Below, in pieces: positions 27,801 through 37,452 of a stretch of 64,000 nucleotides of DNA. Location of the stretch: contig NZ_LJJF01000001.1 in assembly GCF_001625365.1 (NCBI RefSeq), forward strand, positions 6,738,501 to 6,802,500, written 5' to 3'. The notes beneath the pieces are model-generated. The model searched no databases. It was given only the letters and a program-made list of their open reading frames with translations, and was not told the DNA's origin. Both the position numbers and the translations under genes were made by a program. Source of the DNA: Streptomyces sp. MJM8645. Its GTDB lineage: Bacteria; Actinomycetota; Actinomycetes; Streptomycetales; Streptomycetaceae. Every line of letters starts with the position of its first letter. Position 1 is the first letter of the stretch.

Positions 27801-30448
27801 GCGGCCGCACGAGGACTTCCGCCGTGCGCGAGTTCTCCTCGTAGGGCCTCCGGGTTCGTCACCTGCGGAGCGAGATCCAGGATCTCCTGGGCGCGGCCGA
27901 GCAGGTCTGCGGCGGCGTCGAAGTCGGTGTCCTCGCCCTTCCAGAGGTGTGCCAGCGCGGGGCTCTCCAGTCGGGCTTCCTGCGAGAGTGCCCTGTGGGC
28001 CCTCTGCCATTCGACCGCGCCGGGCAGCGCGGCGATGACGTTCTTGGTGCACTTGCCCTGACCGGGAAGGAGTGTGCGGACGAGTCGACGGTCGGTCCGG
28101 CGAGCAGCTGAGAACCGGCCGGCGAAGGTCTGGTGAACGGTGGCGAAGCGTTGTGCGACCTCCGCCAACGACGCCTCCTCCAGCACATGGTCGGTGAAGA
28201 CCTGCTGGGCCTTGCCCCGTGCCGCTCGCAGGCTGCCGATCGCCTCGGACAACCGGGACAGGGCCGTCCGGGCAGCGCTGAGCCCCTCCGGGGTCAGCCA
28301 GCAGGCCGGCGGCTTCTGCGTGGGCGGGGCAGCCGAGAATTCGGCCAGCCGAGCCAGTCGGAGGGCGTCCTCGCAGGTGACCGGTTCCGGGACGCCGTAC
28401 ATCCTGGCCGCACCGGTGGAGAGCTGGCAGGCTTGGTCCAGCGCGTCGGCGTCGGTCGCCAGTTGATCGATCAGTGCTTTCGCCTGATCGGCTGTGAGAA
28501 CCAGCAGATCGAGGGTGGAGGATGGGAGGTTCGAGGGCGCGGACCACTCGGTCGCCTCGGCACGAGAACCGGTCGATGCGAGATCCATCCAGTTGGCGCC
28601 GAGCGCGACCATCGCTCGTTCCTCCGCCTCAACGGCGTGGGTGTACCGCCCGATGAACGACTCGACCGTGGAGCTGAGGTGAGGGAATTCCAGTCCGAGC
28701 CAGGCGATGGGAAGCAAGGGACGCTTCTCGCCGATGCGCAGTGCCGCGACCAGACAGGCCGCGTCGTGCAGGCCCTCCCACCCCATGGCGTCGAGCAGGG
28801 CTGCGTGCGGGGCGAGAGTGCGGCGGATGCCGTCGAGCTCCTCCAATGCCCGGTCCAAGGCCTCCAGTTCGCCACGAACGCCGGTCAGATCACGCCAGAC
28901 GAAGGCCTCGCCCTCGACAGCGGGACGCCAGGACCGGGCGATCCAGCCGGCGGCCTCGGTGATCTGGTGCAGAACCTCCTCCGACAGCCCGCCCGCGTCG
29001 AAGGACGGCTCCGGACGCAGCGGATGGATGTTCTCCAGCAGGGCGATGCGGCCGAGAACCGTGTGGAGGGACGCACCGAGGCCGGTGCGGCGCTCGTTCA
29101 TCGCCGCGGCGTAGCCGGAGAGTTCTTCGCGGAGGTCCTTCGCCGCGGAGCGTTCGCCGCTTCTGGGGCCGGGGAACGAGCGCGGAGGGGCTTCGAGTGC
29201 CCTGCCGAGTTCCTGGGCGACCTGCTTCCGACCCATGGTGTTGCTGTGCAGGGCCAGCACGTAGTCGCCGAGACCCACGTCCTTGAGCCGATTGCGTACG
29301 ACGTCGAGAGCTGCCGCCTTCTCGCTGACGAAGAGGACGGTTCGCCCCTGGTCGAGGAGCCCGGCGATGATGTTGGTGATCGTCTGGCTCTTGCCGGTGC
29401 CGGGCGGCCCGTCCATCACGAAGCTCCGGCCTTCGACCGCAGCGGCCACACACTGGCGCTGCGACGAATCGGAGTCCAGGATGAGGGGAGTCTGCTCGGG
29501 AGGCTGGAGCTGGTCGATCCGGTCGAGTGGAACCGGGTCGAAGTCGAAGGTGGCGGCGGGAAGGTTCGAGCTTCCACCCAGGCCGATCGCACGAACCAAG
29601 TGGCTCTTCAGGATGCGGGCCCGGTTGTCCTTGAGGTCGCGGTACATGGCCTCCTTGCTGGAGTTGAAGGCGTCGAGCACGACCCGGTCATGGACCGACC
29701 ACCCCTCGCGCTTCGAGGCCTTCCGGCGAGCCTGCTCCAGCAGCTCCGGAACATCGGGGAGGTCGACCTGTTCCGGGCTCGGCCAGTCGAGTCCGACTTC
29801 CTCCATCTTGATTGCCAGGGCCGGGTTGAACGTCACTTCCTCGTCGCCGTTGATTTCCAGCAGGTAGGAGTCGCCCTTCCACCGGCGGAGCGTGACGGGA
29901 ACCAGCACCAGCGGTGAGGCGACGCTGTCCGCTGACGGTGCCGGCCGCCACTCGAGGAAGCCGACGCCCAGGTGGAGCACCCAGAGGCCGTAGTCGTTGA
30001 ACTTCTCCTTCGCGACGGTCACCAGCCGTCGCAGATGGCGATCTTGCTCGGCCTGCGTCGTCTTCGACGTGACGAGTTCCAGTCGCTGGACGGGGCGCCT
30101 GGCACCGACCCGGGAGGCCGGGGTGTCGATCGGCCGGCTCCCGGCCAGAGTTGCCGCTTGTCGTACTGGTTTGTCGAGCGGTACGGGCAGGCCCGACTGT
30201 GCCGCCCCGGAGTCAGGCTCGGGATCGTTGACCGGCGCGAAGATGCATCCGTCGGGCAGCCGGTCGAGGATGGCGGACATTCCCGGAGCGGTGATGTCCA
30301 TACCAGCCTGGCTCTTGGTGCGACGGTAACTCACCAGCCGGTTGCGGAAGCCGAGATCGATGAGGGCCTTCTGCCAGTGGTCGAGCAGTCCTTCCAACGG
30401 GTCGGTGCCACTCCGACTTCCGGGGCGTCGGTGTTCCAAGCCGGACAA
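24899..30448 (-). CDS. Giant DUF4011-type SF1 helicase with C-terminal Vsr-like (MTES_1575) nuclease
   Basis: About 1849 residues, last gene of the pPIWI_RE operon. The N-terminal DUF4011-like region is at ~10-330 (ALIDLGFRNRLVSYRR). Helicase core: Walker A GPPGTGKSQT near 348, IFDEASQV, VAGDEKQLPP, TVQGDERDVIIMSVG, NVAVTRAR. The nuclease domain at ~1610-1720 has FEESVLEALRSWGY, IDLGI, LGIECDGAMYHSS and a WKLHRIWGTDW end, the MTES_1575/Vsr-like pattern. Expected action: translocation on DNA or R-loops coupled to cutting. Start unclear: only TTG codons (30448, or 30439 with GGAG nine bases away) fit after the 200-base gap from the pPIWI_RE stop; that gap shows no separate gene. Confidence 0.85.
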   Translation of the reverse strand: MSGLEHRRPGSRSGTDPLEGLLDHWQKALIDLGFRNRLVSYRRTKSQAGMDITAPGMSAILDRLPDGCIFAPVNDPEPDSGAAQSGLPVPLDKPVRQAATLAGSRPIDTPASRVGARRPVQRLELVTSKTTQAEQDRHLRRLVTVAKEKFNDYGLWVLHLGVGFLEWRPAPSADSVASPLVLVPVTLRRWKGDSYLLEINGDEEVTFNPALAIKMEEVGLDWPSPEQVDLPDVPELLEQARRKASKREGWSVHDRVVLDAFNSSKEAMYRDLKDNRARILKSHLVRAIGLGGSSNLPAATFDFDPVPLDRIDQLQPPEQTPLILDSDSSQRQCVAAAVEGRSFVMDGPPGTGKSQTITNIIAGLLDQGRTVLFVSEKAAALDVVRNRLKDVGLGDYVLALHSNTMGRKQVAQELGRALEAPPRSFPGPRSGERSAAKDLREELSGYAAAMNERRTGLGASLHTVLGRIALLENIHPLRPEPSFDAGGLSEEVLHQITEAAGWIARSWRPAVEGEAFVWRDLTGVRGELEALDRALEELDGIRRTLAPHAALLDAMGWEGLHDAACLVAALRIGEKRPLLPIAWLGLEFPHLSSTVESFIGRYTHAVEAEERAMVALGANWMDLASTGSRAEATEWSAPSNLPSSTLDLLVLTADQAKALIDQLATDADALDQACQLSTGAARMYGVPEPVTCEDALRLARLAEFSAAPPTQKPPACWLTPEGLSAARTALSRLSEAIGSLRAARGKAQQVFTDHVLEEASLAEVAQRFATVHQTFAGRFSAARRTDRRLVRTLLPGQGKCTKNVIAALPGAVEWQRAHRALSQEARLESPALAHLWKGEDTDFDAAADLLGRAQEILDLAPQVTNPEALRGELAHGGSPRAAARTAASQAAEVLTRWRDTLVPPPAVGAPYTLEDEPITSAAQWSRDQLPLLQTAMDVLRTVGSVSGRTDWTLRGALDALKRVSAAVAANEQFEAPAAQDLQLLEDLYHGRATDPSALRAAVAWVAELRTACGLVTSQVFPVESTKPLHAARRDAELEDAVAGWSRASTQLTGLFIAEREQQLRLALTRDLASAETLLAQLDGDRGGPDEWAAYLRGRRVLDARRLGDLVMRAVKAGVGRDDFRAVVEKAALRSWADRVIENDGRLLWTRSQDRDDRVTEFRRVDRLLLEHAQIRVARACDARRPGVLQDAGTRLLNTEGRRKTRHKPVRTLLSEADRAVRLVKPCFMMSPLMVSRLLPPDFMFDVVIFDEASQVLPQDAVNCIYRGRSLIVAGDEKQLPPTAFFSAGEDEEEDDAVPGEAEDKPTSYESLLTLAKGSGMLKNLSLRWHYRSRHEHLIAFSNHEFYDKSMTTFPGALADGPDVGVAFLRATDGCYQPGASARNNPLEAREVARRVIHHFDTRSDRSLGVVALSQAQADAIREAVDDARHGRPDLDEHFSEDRLDGFFIKNLETVQGDERDVIIMSVGYGPQQPGGKVSRNFGPMNRAGGWRRLNVAVTRARYRFEVVASFDPDEIGETGGESFRYFSRYLKYAKHGPSVLAQELEGEEAPPESPFEESVLEALRSWGYTVRPQVGVAGYRIDLGIRDPRRPGRYALGIECDGAMYHSSKVARDRDRLRESVLSGLGWKLHRIWGTDWYRNRAGAEARLKDAVEHEVGPPEQLHEAFRIPGQQTSDRTGSVPPPTVAGLAPAPEVPAPGSRVTARQELLSGRVGQRIDHELGQIRTRLEQQASSDHRAGPRTRADQLRRERDQQADLEARATVLKDYLTGDRTAPADVVSPGRVVTLFFDGEGEEQEYEITSGRPFDEGTTQLSPFTALGKALTGSPAGITVTCDENGRRIAVHIRSIRD

Positions 30449-30650
30449 CTCCGTTCTGTCATAAGCAGGGGAGCGCAGGTGAGCGCGCTGAACGAGCCTA
30501 GTGCGTGGTGCGGTGCCGGTGGCGTTCGTGGCCGATCTGAGACCCGGCGTTCGGGGCCCAACTGCCGGCGGATCACCTGTCCTCGCCGGTGGAGCTGTGG
30601 CGCACGTGATCGACTGCGGCAGGGGAGTCCGGTTCGGTTGCCGGGACGGC

Positions 30651-33600
30651 TCAGAACAGTTGAAGTTGGCCTTCCTCCTCCGGATCCGTTTCGACCGCGA
30701 GGCCTGGGGCGGGGGCCAGCGAGGGATCCACTGCGGCGGCTGCGTCCCCCGAGTCGTCCTGCTCAGGATCCTGCTCTCCGCCCTCGGCCTGCATCGGTAG
30801 CACGTACTCCTGCGCGAGGCCTGCCAGGTGCAGGGGCAGCGGCATCGAGATCGGGTCGGTGTACTCGGGCGCGTGGCGCAGCTGGTGCATGGCCAGCGCC
30901 AGAGCCTCGGGGCGATCGCCGGCCGCTGAACCATTCGATCGACAGCCGAGGACGGCAATCTCCACTAGCGCGGGGTTCCAAGCCTGCTTGCCGACCTCAT
31001 TCACCAGGTTTCCCTTGCTGTTCCGGCGCAGCGCGAGCCGATCGAGGGTGACGGCCGTCTTGGTGAACGTGACTGGTTTGCGGGTGGTGCTGTAGAAGAC
31101 CCGATGATCGAGCGGACGGTGGACTCCGGCAGGCAGCTCCTCGCCCCAGAGCCCGGCGTAGATACCGTTGTCACCGCCGTCCTCGGCCAGCCCCCAGCCC
31201 TGTGGTGTCTCGCGCCCGGCTCCCCCTCTGATCCTGACCAGGCGAAGCCCGGGGTCGAGTCCCCGCGGACCAGCTGCCCCGTCCTCCACCGCATCCGGTT
31301 CCACGCGCCCGTCCTGCAGCCACGGCCAGTGCATCCGGCTGTTCTGGGAGTGGGTGATCAGGACGGTGCGGCCGCCGGTAGTCCGCAGGGAGAAGAGCAT
31401 CCGCTGGATGAAGGAGGCGGTCTCGCGACGCTGTTGGGCGAGGTTCGCTCGCCATGACGTCCGATTCGGGACTGCCGGGTCGCCGGCGTCGTCCGGTGCA
31501 CTTCGCGGTGCCGGGAGGAGAGGCTGCGGAGGATGGCCGTCTGTCGGATCGATCTCCGCCTTCCGGACCAGCTTGAGCAGCAGCTCCGGATAGGGAATCC
31601 AGTCCTGCACCGTCGGGTCGTCGTCCCAGCCCTGCACCTGCGCCAGTCCCACGTGCTCTGCCGCCGGTGTGACCAGCACCGCCACCGGGAGGTGTTTCGG
31701 CAGCAGGGTCGGTCCGTCCTTCCGGCGCTTGACCATCCACAGGGCTGCGTACCGCAGGTCTGCCGGCAGATCGACGTCGTTCGACAACTGCGGCAGAGCG
31801 CGCACTCCCAGTTGGCGCAGCCCGTCCTCCCACGCCGAGCGCAGCCGGTGGGGCAGACTGCCTCCACTCTCCTGCTGTGCTCCGAGAGCACGGGGGACGG
31901 TGTCCGGAACCACGGTGAACTGAGTGAGCACCCCGGAGTCGGCACACCCGAGGCGCATGGCGAACTTGGGGTCGGTGTCAGCGGGCCTGAAGACGCTCGG
32001 GTGCGCGATCTCGACGAGCGCCAGTGCTGGTGTCCCGGGTACCGCGCCGTCCGCCAGCAGATGATCGCGGATCGCCGACCGCCGGGAACTCACGCCCTGG
32101 GCGAGGCGGGCTCCACGCCTGGGCACGGACGGGTCGAGTTGAAGGGGATCGGCCAGTCCCCCGGTCAACGGCAGGCAACGGAGTTGGACGGTCAGCTCCG
32201 GTGCCTGCCACTCGAGGACGACGGGGCTGCCTGGGCCCGCCGCTTCGAAGACGGCCTCCACCTGGTCCGCACTTCCCACGGGGGCGCCGCCGTCACCGCA
32301 GAGCCCCAGTGTGCCGATCAGGGCTTCTGTAGCGCTCTTTCGCAACTCATTGCTCTGCCACAACAACCGGATCTCCACGGTCGGGACACCGTCGGTACCG
32401 GTTCGGCGGCGGGCATCGACAGCAAGGGCCACCCGTCGGAGCTGGGCGGTGCCCTCCCGGTACTGGTCCGTGATGCTCTTGGGCCGGGCGTTGGCGGGTT
32501 GGGCTGAGCGGGTGCCGCAGCTTTTGAGGTCCGGCACGCGGATCAGTCCATCGGGCAACGCCTGCTCGGCCCAGGCGATGATCGCCGACCGTTGCTGCGG
32601 CATCAAACCGGTTCCCACGGCGTGAGCGCCCATTCGGGTGCTGTGGACGACAGCGGCCTGGATGCCTGAGCCGTCCTCGGCGAGCCACGGTTCCGGCTCG
32701 GCGAGCAGCTTGTCCGGAGCGGGAAAGGCGGAGTCCAGGGAGAGTCCCTTCAGCAGCCCCGCAGGGTCGTTGCCGAGCCAGTCGAAGGCCTGCGCCTGCC
32801 GATCGCGTGCCAGCCTGGCCACCGACCAGCGGCTACTGAGCGGGAGGCCGGGAAGCCACGGCAAGGCTGGGCGTAGGTAAACCGAGGTCGCGCCCTGATA
32901 GCGCAGGTTGAGTCGGCCGGTATCGGTGCGGGGACGCGTGGCCCACCGGCGGACGCCCAGGTGGAGGTGGAGCCGTGGTCGTGGATCGAAGGGAACGGTG
33001 TGCAGGGTTACGTTCAGCAGGATGGAGTACCACCAGGACGCGCGGCCGGTGACGTGTTGCAAGGGCTGTGACATCAGTTCGGCCCCCTGCTGCCGCGGCC
33101 CTCGCGTCACGGTGCGGAACCGCAGTTCACCTCCTTCGAAGGTGTAGGGCGGCAGGGCTGCGATCCGTCGCGCCAACTCATCGGTGGCAAGCTGGAACTG
33201 GAGCGCGGATGGGATTGCGGTGCCGCCCTTGCTGGTGGGGGTCTGCAGCAGGGCGATGCCGGACACCGGCTGCCAGGAGGGAGGCTGTTTCTCGATGCCT
33301 GTCGCAACCTTCAGCAGCAGCCGATGGTGCTCCGGGGTGCCGAGTGTCTCCGGTCGCCCCAGCGTCCGCAGCCAGACGGTCAGGAAGCGGCTCAGCAGTG
33401 GGTCGGGCAGCGGGTGGTCGTCCCCCGATCGGCGATAGAGCCAGAAGTCGTCGAGGGAGGAACCATCAACGGTGGCCGGTGGCCGGTATCGCGGACGGAC
33501 GATCAGATCCGGCGCCAAGGTCTGCAGCGCGCCGTCCAGCCGTCGGGTGGGCGCTGTCTGCCACCGGTGCTGCTCCGTGCGGCCGATGTTGCACAGCTCC

Positions 33601-33716
33601 AGCACCCCTGGATTCAGATGCTCGGGGAAGGGCAGAGCGAGGTAGTCGACGGTCCACGGGCTTGCATCCGGGGTGCTCACGTAAGCGGCGCGGCGAAGGG
33701 TGTCGTACAGGGCCAC
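30651..33716 (-). CDS. pPIWI_RE Argonaute-like protein
   Basis: 1021 residues. Prokaryotic PIWI of the RE family. The N-terminal module is at ~1-350 (VDYLALPFPEHLNPGVLELCN, then WWYSILLNVTLHTVPFDPRPRLHLHLGVRRW), a MID-like centre follows, and the C-terminal RNase H-like PIWI region contains ITHSQNSRMHWPWLQDG, RVFYSTTRKPVTF, LALRRNSKGNLVNEVGKQAWNPALVEI and LPLPLHLAGLAQEYVLPM. The conserved Arg and Glu that name the family plausibly lie in the RRN and WNPALVEI segments. The family is predicted to recognise nucleic acid hybrids such as R-loops rather than to act alone. GTG 33716 follows GAGGAG by 6 bases. Confidence 0.9.
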   Translation of the reverse strand: MALYDTLRRAAYVSTPDASPWTVDYLALPFPEHLNPGVLELCNIGRTEQHRWQTAPTRRLDGALQTLAPDLIVRPRYRPPATVDGSSLDDFWLYRRSGDDHPLPDPLLSRFLTVWLRTLGRPETLGTPEHHRLLLKVATGIEKQPPSWQPVSGIALLQTPTSKGGTAIPSALQFQLATDELARRIAALPPYTFEGGELRFRTVTRGPRQQGAELMSQPLQHVTGRASWWYSILLNVTLHTVPFDPRPRLHLHLGVRRWATRPRTDTGRLNLRYQGATSVYLRPALPWLPGLPLSSRWSVARLARDRQAQAFDWLGNDPAGLLKGLSLDSAFPAPDKLLAEPEPWLAEDGSGIQAAVVHSTRMGAHAVGTGLMPQQRSAIIAWAEQALPDGLIRVPDLKSCGTRSAQPANARPKSITDQYREGTAQLRRVALAVDARRRTGTDGVPTVEIRLLWQSNELRKSATEALIGTLGLCGDGGAPVGSADQVEAVFEAAGPGSPVVLEWQAPELTVQLRCLPLTGGLADPLQLDPSVPRRGARLAQGVSSRRSAIRDHLLADGAVPGTPALALVEIAHPSVFRPADTDPKFAMRLGCADSGVLTQFTVVPDTVPRALGAQQESGGSLPHRLRSAWEDGLRQLGVRALPQLSNDVDLPADLRYAALWMVKRRKDGPTLLPKHLPVAVLVTPAAEHVGLAQVQGWDDDPTVQDWIPYPELLLKLVRKAEIDPTDGHPPQPLLPAPRSAPDDAGDPAVPNRTSWRANLAQQRRETASFIQRMLFSLRTTGGRTVLITHSQNSRMHWPWLQDGRVEPDAVEDGAAGPRGLDPGLRLVRIRGGAGRETPQGWGLAEDGGDNGIYAGLWGEELPAGVHRPLDHRVFYSTTRKPVTFTKTAVTLDRLALRRNSKGNLVNEVGKQAWNPALVEIAVLGCRSNGSAAGDRPEALALAMHQLRHAPEYTDPISMPLPLHLAGLAQEYVLPMQAEGGEQDPEQDDSGDAAAAVDPSLAPAPGLAVETDPEEEGQLQLF

Positions 33717-33762
33717 GGAAGACTCCTCGTTCGGTCGGCCGCATGACGTGGTTGAGAGAGAA

Positions 33763-36700
33763 TCACGTCTCCAGGCTGCTCAGAGCGTCGTACAGCGGCT
33801 GGTAAAGAGCTCGAACCAGGGCCGCATCAGCCGGTTCGGCACGCCCGCTGAAGTACGGAGCGAGGACTTGGCGAAGGCGGGAGAGCAGTCCGTCATCGAG
33901 TTCCCAACGGCGACTTGCGTCGGAGCGGTCGGGAGGAGTGGCGAGGTCGTGATCCGTGAGGGCACGGGGGTCCGCTTCCTGGACGGTGGACTCCGGAGCC
34001 AAGGAGGCTGCCAGCGCCGGGGCGAATGCGGCATCCACGAAGACCACCCGCGCGGGGACCCCACCGCGGACGAGACGGCCGATGACCTGCCAGATCGTGG
34101 TCAGCTGATCCCATGCGAACGACTCCTTCTCCCGAAGGGTGAGCCGGGAGTACATGTAGCGACGGGACAGCAGCCGTCGCCACTCGGCTCGGGCCGCATG
34201 GCGAAAGGCGAGCCCCGAGGAGTCCAGGCCGCCGGCCTTGGCGACGAGCTCGCTGAAGGTGCCCTGCTGCAATCCGGGAAGGTTACGTGCGAAGCGCGTC
34301 ACCCAGTCGTTGATGGCGAAGACCGAGAGGTAGAGGTCGTCGGGCACGGGGTGGGGGCGAGTCAGGAACAGCACGGTTCCGAAGGCCGCCACCCTTTCCT
34401 CGCCAGGCCGATGGGGGACCGTCAGGATGTTGTGCCCGCGTTCGACCGCCAGGAGTGGCGCCACCAGCAGCTCGGCCGTGTCGTCCTCGGCGAATGAGGC
34501 CAGGTCACCGCGGCGCACGGTTCCCGGGAGCGACGTCGCAAGGTCCTGCTCCAGGTCGGCGTCATCGGCGATCAGGACCCGGACGCTCGTGCGCCAGCGG
34601 TCCATCTGCTGGAGCACGTCGGCGGCTGTCAGAGCGTCGCGGTAGCTCCCGACCAGGAGCAGGGCACGCCTTCGGTGCTGGTCGGGGATCCGGGCCAGTT
34701 CTCGTTGGAGAAGGCCCGCAGTTTCGGCTGGCCCGGGCTTGCCGAGCTGCCACACCATGGTGCGCAGGACCTTGTCGTGGTTCTCCCGACGCGCGCCGGA
34801 GAGCCGGATCGGCGTGCCGTCGGAGTAGTAGACGAACTGGGTGCGGAACACGCTCTTGCTGATCCTGTCGATCGCGTCCGCTCGCGGTCGGAGCACCGCC
34901 TGAACCGGCGCGAGTACGTGCGCCCTGGTCGATGTTCCGGCCCAGCTCGACCCGGACATCAGCAGGACGTTGGGACCCGGTCGCCCCTGATCTGGGTCGG
35001 CACCGAGACGAGGCAGGGAGTAGAGCAGCTCGCGGCCCACCCCGGCGCAGCGGAAGAACCGCAGGGTCCCGCTCCGGAGGCCGTCGGCATCCTTCGGACC
35101 GTCGCGTTCGTCCGGCAGGTACTGGAAGCCGAGGACGTTGCCCATGGGCGACTCGGGGATGACCGAGGCGTAGTCGAGTGGGGGACGCCGACTGAGGTCG
35201 TTGCCGCTGGCGTCGAGATGGAGGGTGGCCTCGACCTGCGGCCACAGGAAGCTCACCTGATCCAGTCGATGGTGCAAGGTCGCCAGGAGCAGGGTGAACT
35301 CCAGCCTCTCGGCGTTGCACTCCAACCAGGCCGTGCTGCCACGCTGTCCCGCTGCAGCACTCCCGACGGGATTAAGGTCCGGTGCTCCGTCGAGCAGCCT
35401 TTCCAGAACCTTGTGGACCCGGGCGCGGGTGTTCCCCTCTGCGAGGGTGTGCAGCAGGTCCTGCGCAGCCGAGGTGAGGAGATCGGAGTCCGGCCCGTGC
35501 GGTCCCAAGTCGCCGAGTGGATCGTCGCGGAAGACGTCCATGACGTGAGTGAGCTCGTTGCGCCTCGCAGCCCATGGTTCGCGGCCAGCGGCCGGGGGCG
35601 GGGCTGCATCCGGGGTCGGGTCGAGCGCCTCATCCAGGTCGTAGAGGCTGAGTTCGTCGGCCAGGGTCTCCGAGAGGTCGTCGTGTGGCCGTGGGTACCA
35701 GTCGGCGAGCAGCTTCTCCTGGAGAGTCCATGCGCTGAAGTAGTCGGTCTCGACCCATGCCTGGAGGCCAGGGTTAGAAATCAGCAGGGCGTACAGCCGG
35801 TTGGCGGCGTTGCTGACCACACCGAGTGAGGCTGCCCAGCGCTGCACGTCGCGGTCGGCCAGCGGTAGCCGGCTCTGGCGGGCCAGCTCCTCGATCTTGT
35901 GGGTGTCCAGTCGGTCGAGCCAGGAGTCGAGCCTGCGCCCCGGCACCACCAAGGTCGCAGAGGGGGCGAAGGCCCGGTCCAGCCCCATCTGCACGCGGTC
36001 GACCTCGTCCACGATGATGATGTCGCTGCGCAGGGCGGCCAGTTCGAGGTATCGGATCCGTTCCTCGTTGAGGTTGCGTGGGACCGATGTCTGGACGAGG
36101 CTCATCGGATTGGCAACCCAGACCAAGGCGTTCACCAGCCTGCGGGAGGCGTTGTGGCGCGGGCAGCCGCTCCACAGCGGGCACCCGTGCGCCGTCGAAT
36201 GCCAGTCGCCGTCGCGGTCCGTGCCCGGGGCCTGGTCGGCGGTTCGCGTGTCCCCGAGGTGCAACACGGCCAACTCGGTGTCGAGGGCCGACTGACTTCC
36301 GGGAGTACGTGCCGGGTGGAGGCCGGTACATGGGGCGTCGGCAAAGCGGAGCGGGGTGTGCGCGTCGATGCCCCGCAGTGCGTCCAGCGGGCATGCGGTA
36401 CTCAGGTCCGTGAAGGCGGGGCTCTCGTGGAGCAGAAGTGAGGACTTGCCGCGCCCGGTGAGCCGTCGGTGTACACGCTGGGTGTGGCGCTCACGCATGG
36501 TCCCGCCCATCACGGGGGCGACGTCCAGGTCCGGGCGGGCCCGGAACAGCTCCCGGAACTGGGCCGTGAGCGTGAGCTGTTCGGCTACATCACCCACGAC
36601 GAGGGTGGTCCTCAAGCCGCGTAGCGCCGCCCACACAGCGATGAGCATCATCAGGGTGCTCTTCCCGGCCCCGACCATACCGACCATGTGGACGAGTTGG

Positions 36701-37452
36701 TCAAGCCGCAGGACGGTTGCGGGCTCGAAGCGGACGCCGTCGGAGTGGCGGGTATCCAGCCGCAGGTTGTTCAGTCGCTCCTCCCAGTGGTTCTGGTGCT
36801 GGGCGGGGCCCGGTTCCTGCTGGTCCATCCACTGCGCCGTCACCATGAGCTCGGCCAGGGGGACGTCGATCGGGCCGCCCTCACCGGGCCGGCCAGCCTT
36901 GAGGTCGTGGCCGTTTGGGGCACTCAGTGCCAACCCCTCCGGGATGGTGACGGAGGCGTAGCGGCGCTGCTCGGTGAATCGGTGCGAGCCGGCCGTGGCC
37001 GGGGGCAACGGGGTGCGGGAGAACGGTGCGGAGGAGTCAAGTGCGTTGTCGTAGAGGGCGAGACGCCCCCCTGCGATGCGCGGTTCCACCCAGTGGGCCG
37101 GACCGCCGTGGACGGGGACACGATAAGCCCGAAGTCTCTCCGGAAGCCGCCGGTAGGCTTCCAGACTCTGCTGCCACAGGCGCCGACGGCGCAGGGTCCA
37201 GAGCAGCTGCCGTGCGTTGTAGAGGATCTCCTGATCGCTGGGCGTGATCCCCAAGCCGGATGCGAGCGCGAAAGGGTAGCCGCTGAGGAGAGTCCAAACG
37301 CTGTCGGCGCTTTCGTCGGGCGCGATGCGCTCCAACAGCCTCAGCCCCAGCTCGACCTGGCACAGAACTGCCGGTTTGGTGTCCTGATGTTCGGTGGGCC
37401 ATGGCTTGAGCAATCGCACCAGTGAGGAGTGCCAGGAGCTGCGGTCACGCAT
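33763..37452 (-). CDS. pPIWI_RE-associated Fe-S helicase, DinG-like (with Z-type N-terminus)
   Basis: 1229 residues. The N-terminal ~200 residues (QEILYNARQLLWTLRRRRLWQQSLEAYRRLP, then VTIPEGLAL) correspond to the Z-type region of pPIWI_RE islands. An SF2 helicase follows: Walker A VGMVGAGKST at 257-266, four cysteines (354, 375, 424, 430) arranged as in XPD/DinG Fe-S clusters, motif II IIIVDEVD near 479-485, and a C-terminal domain ending IWQVIGRLVRGG. It is expected to unwind DNA or DNA-RNA hybrids for the PIWI and nuclease partners. ATG 37452 overlaps the preceding gene by eight bases, and pPIWI_RE starts 46 bases downstream. Confidence 0.87.
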   Translation of the reverse strand: MRDRSSWHSSLVRLLKPWPTEHQDTKPAVLCQVELGLRLLERIAPDESADSVWTLLSGYPFALASGLGITPSDQEILYNARQLLWTLRRRRLWQQSLEAYRRLPERLRAYRVPVHGGPAHWVEPRIAGGRLALYDNALDSSAPFSRTPLPPATAGSHRFTEQRRYASVTIPEGLALSAPNGHDLKAGRPGEGGPIDVPLAELMVTAQWMDQQEPGPAQHQNHWEERLNNLRLDTRHSDGVRFEPATVLRLDQLVHMVGMVGAGKSTLMMLIAVWAALRGLRTTLVVGDVAEQLTLTAQFRELFRARPDLDVAPVMGGTMRERHTQRVHRRLTGRGKSSLLLHESPAFTDLSTACPLDALRGIDAHTPLRFADAPCTGLHPARTPGSQSALDTELAVLHLGDTRTADQAPGTDRDGDWHSTAHGCPLWSGCPRHNASRRLVNALVWVANPMSLVQTSVPRNLNEERIRYLELAALRSDIIIVDEVDRVQMGLDRAFAPSATLVVPGRRLDSWLDRLDTHKIEELARQSRLPLADRDVQRWAASLGVVSNAANRLYALLISNPGLQAWVETDYFSAWTLQEKLLADWYPRPHDDLSETLADELSLYDLDEALDPTPDAAPPPAAGREPWAARRNELTHVMDVFRDDPLGDLGPHGPDSDLLTSAAQDLLHTLAEGNTRARVHKVLERLLDGAPDLNPVGSAAAGQRGSTAWLECNAERLEFTLLLATLHHRLDQVSFLWPQVEATLHLDASGNDLSRRPPLDYASVIPESPMGNVLGFQYLPDERDGPKDADGLRSGTLRFFRCAGVGRELLYSLPRLGADPDQGRPGPNVLLMSGSSWAGTSTRAHVLAPVQAVLRPRADAIDRISKSVFRTQFVYYSDGTPIRLSGARRENHDKVLRTMVWQLGKPGPAETAGLLQRELARIPDQHRRRALLLVGSYRDALTAADVLQQMDRWRTSVRVLIADDADLEQDLATSLPGTVRRGDLASFAEDDTAELLVAPLLAVERGHNILTVPHRPGEERVAAFGTVLFLTRPHPVPDDLYLSVFAINDWVTRFARNLPGLQQGTFSELVAKAGGLDSSGLAFRHAARAEWRRLLSRRYMYSRLTLREKESFAWDQLTTIWQVIGRLVRGGVPARVVFVDAAFAPALAASLAPESTVQEADPRALTDHDLATPPDRSDASRRWELDDGLLSRLRQVLAPYFSGRAEPADAALVRALYQPLYDALSSLET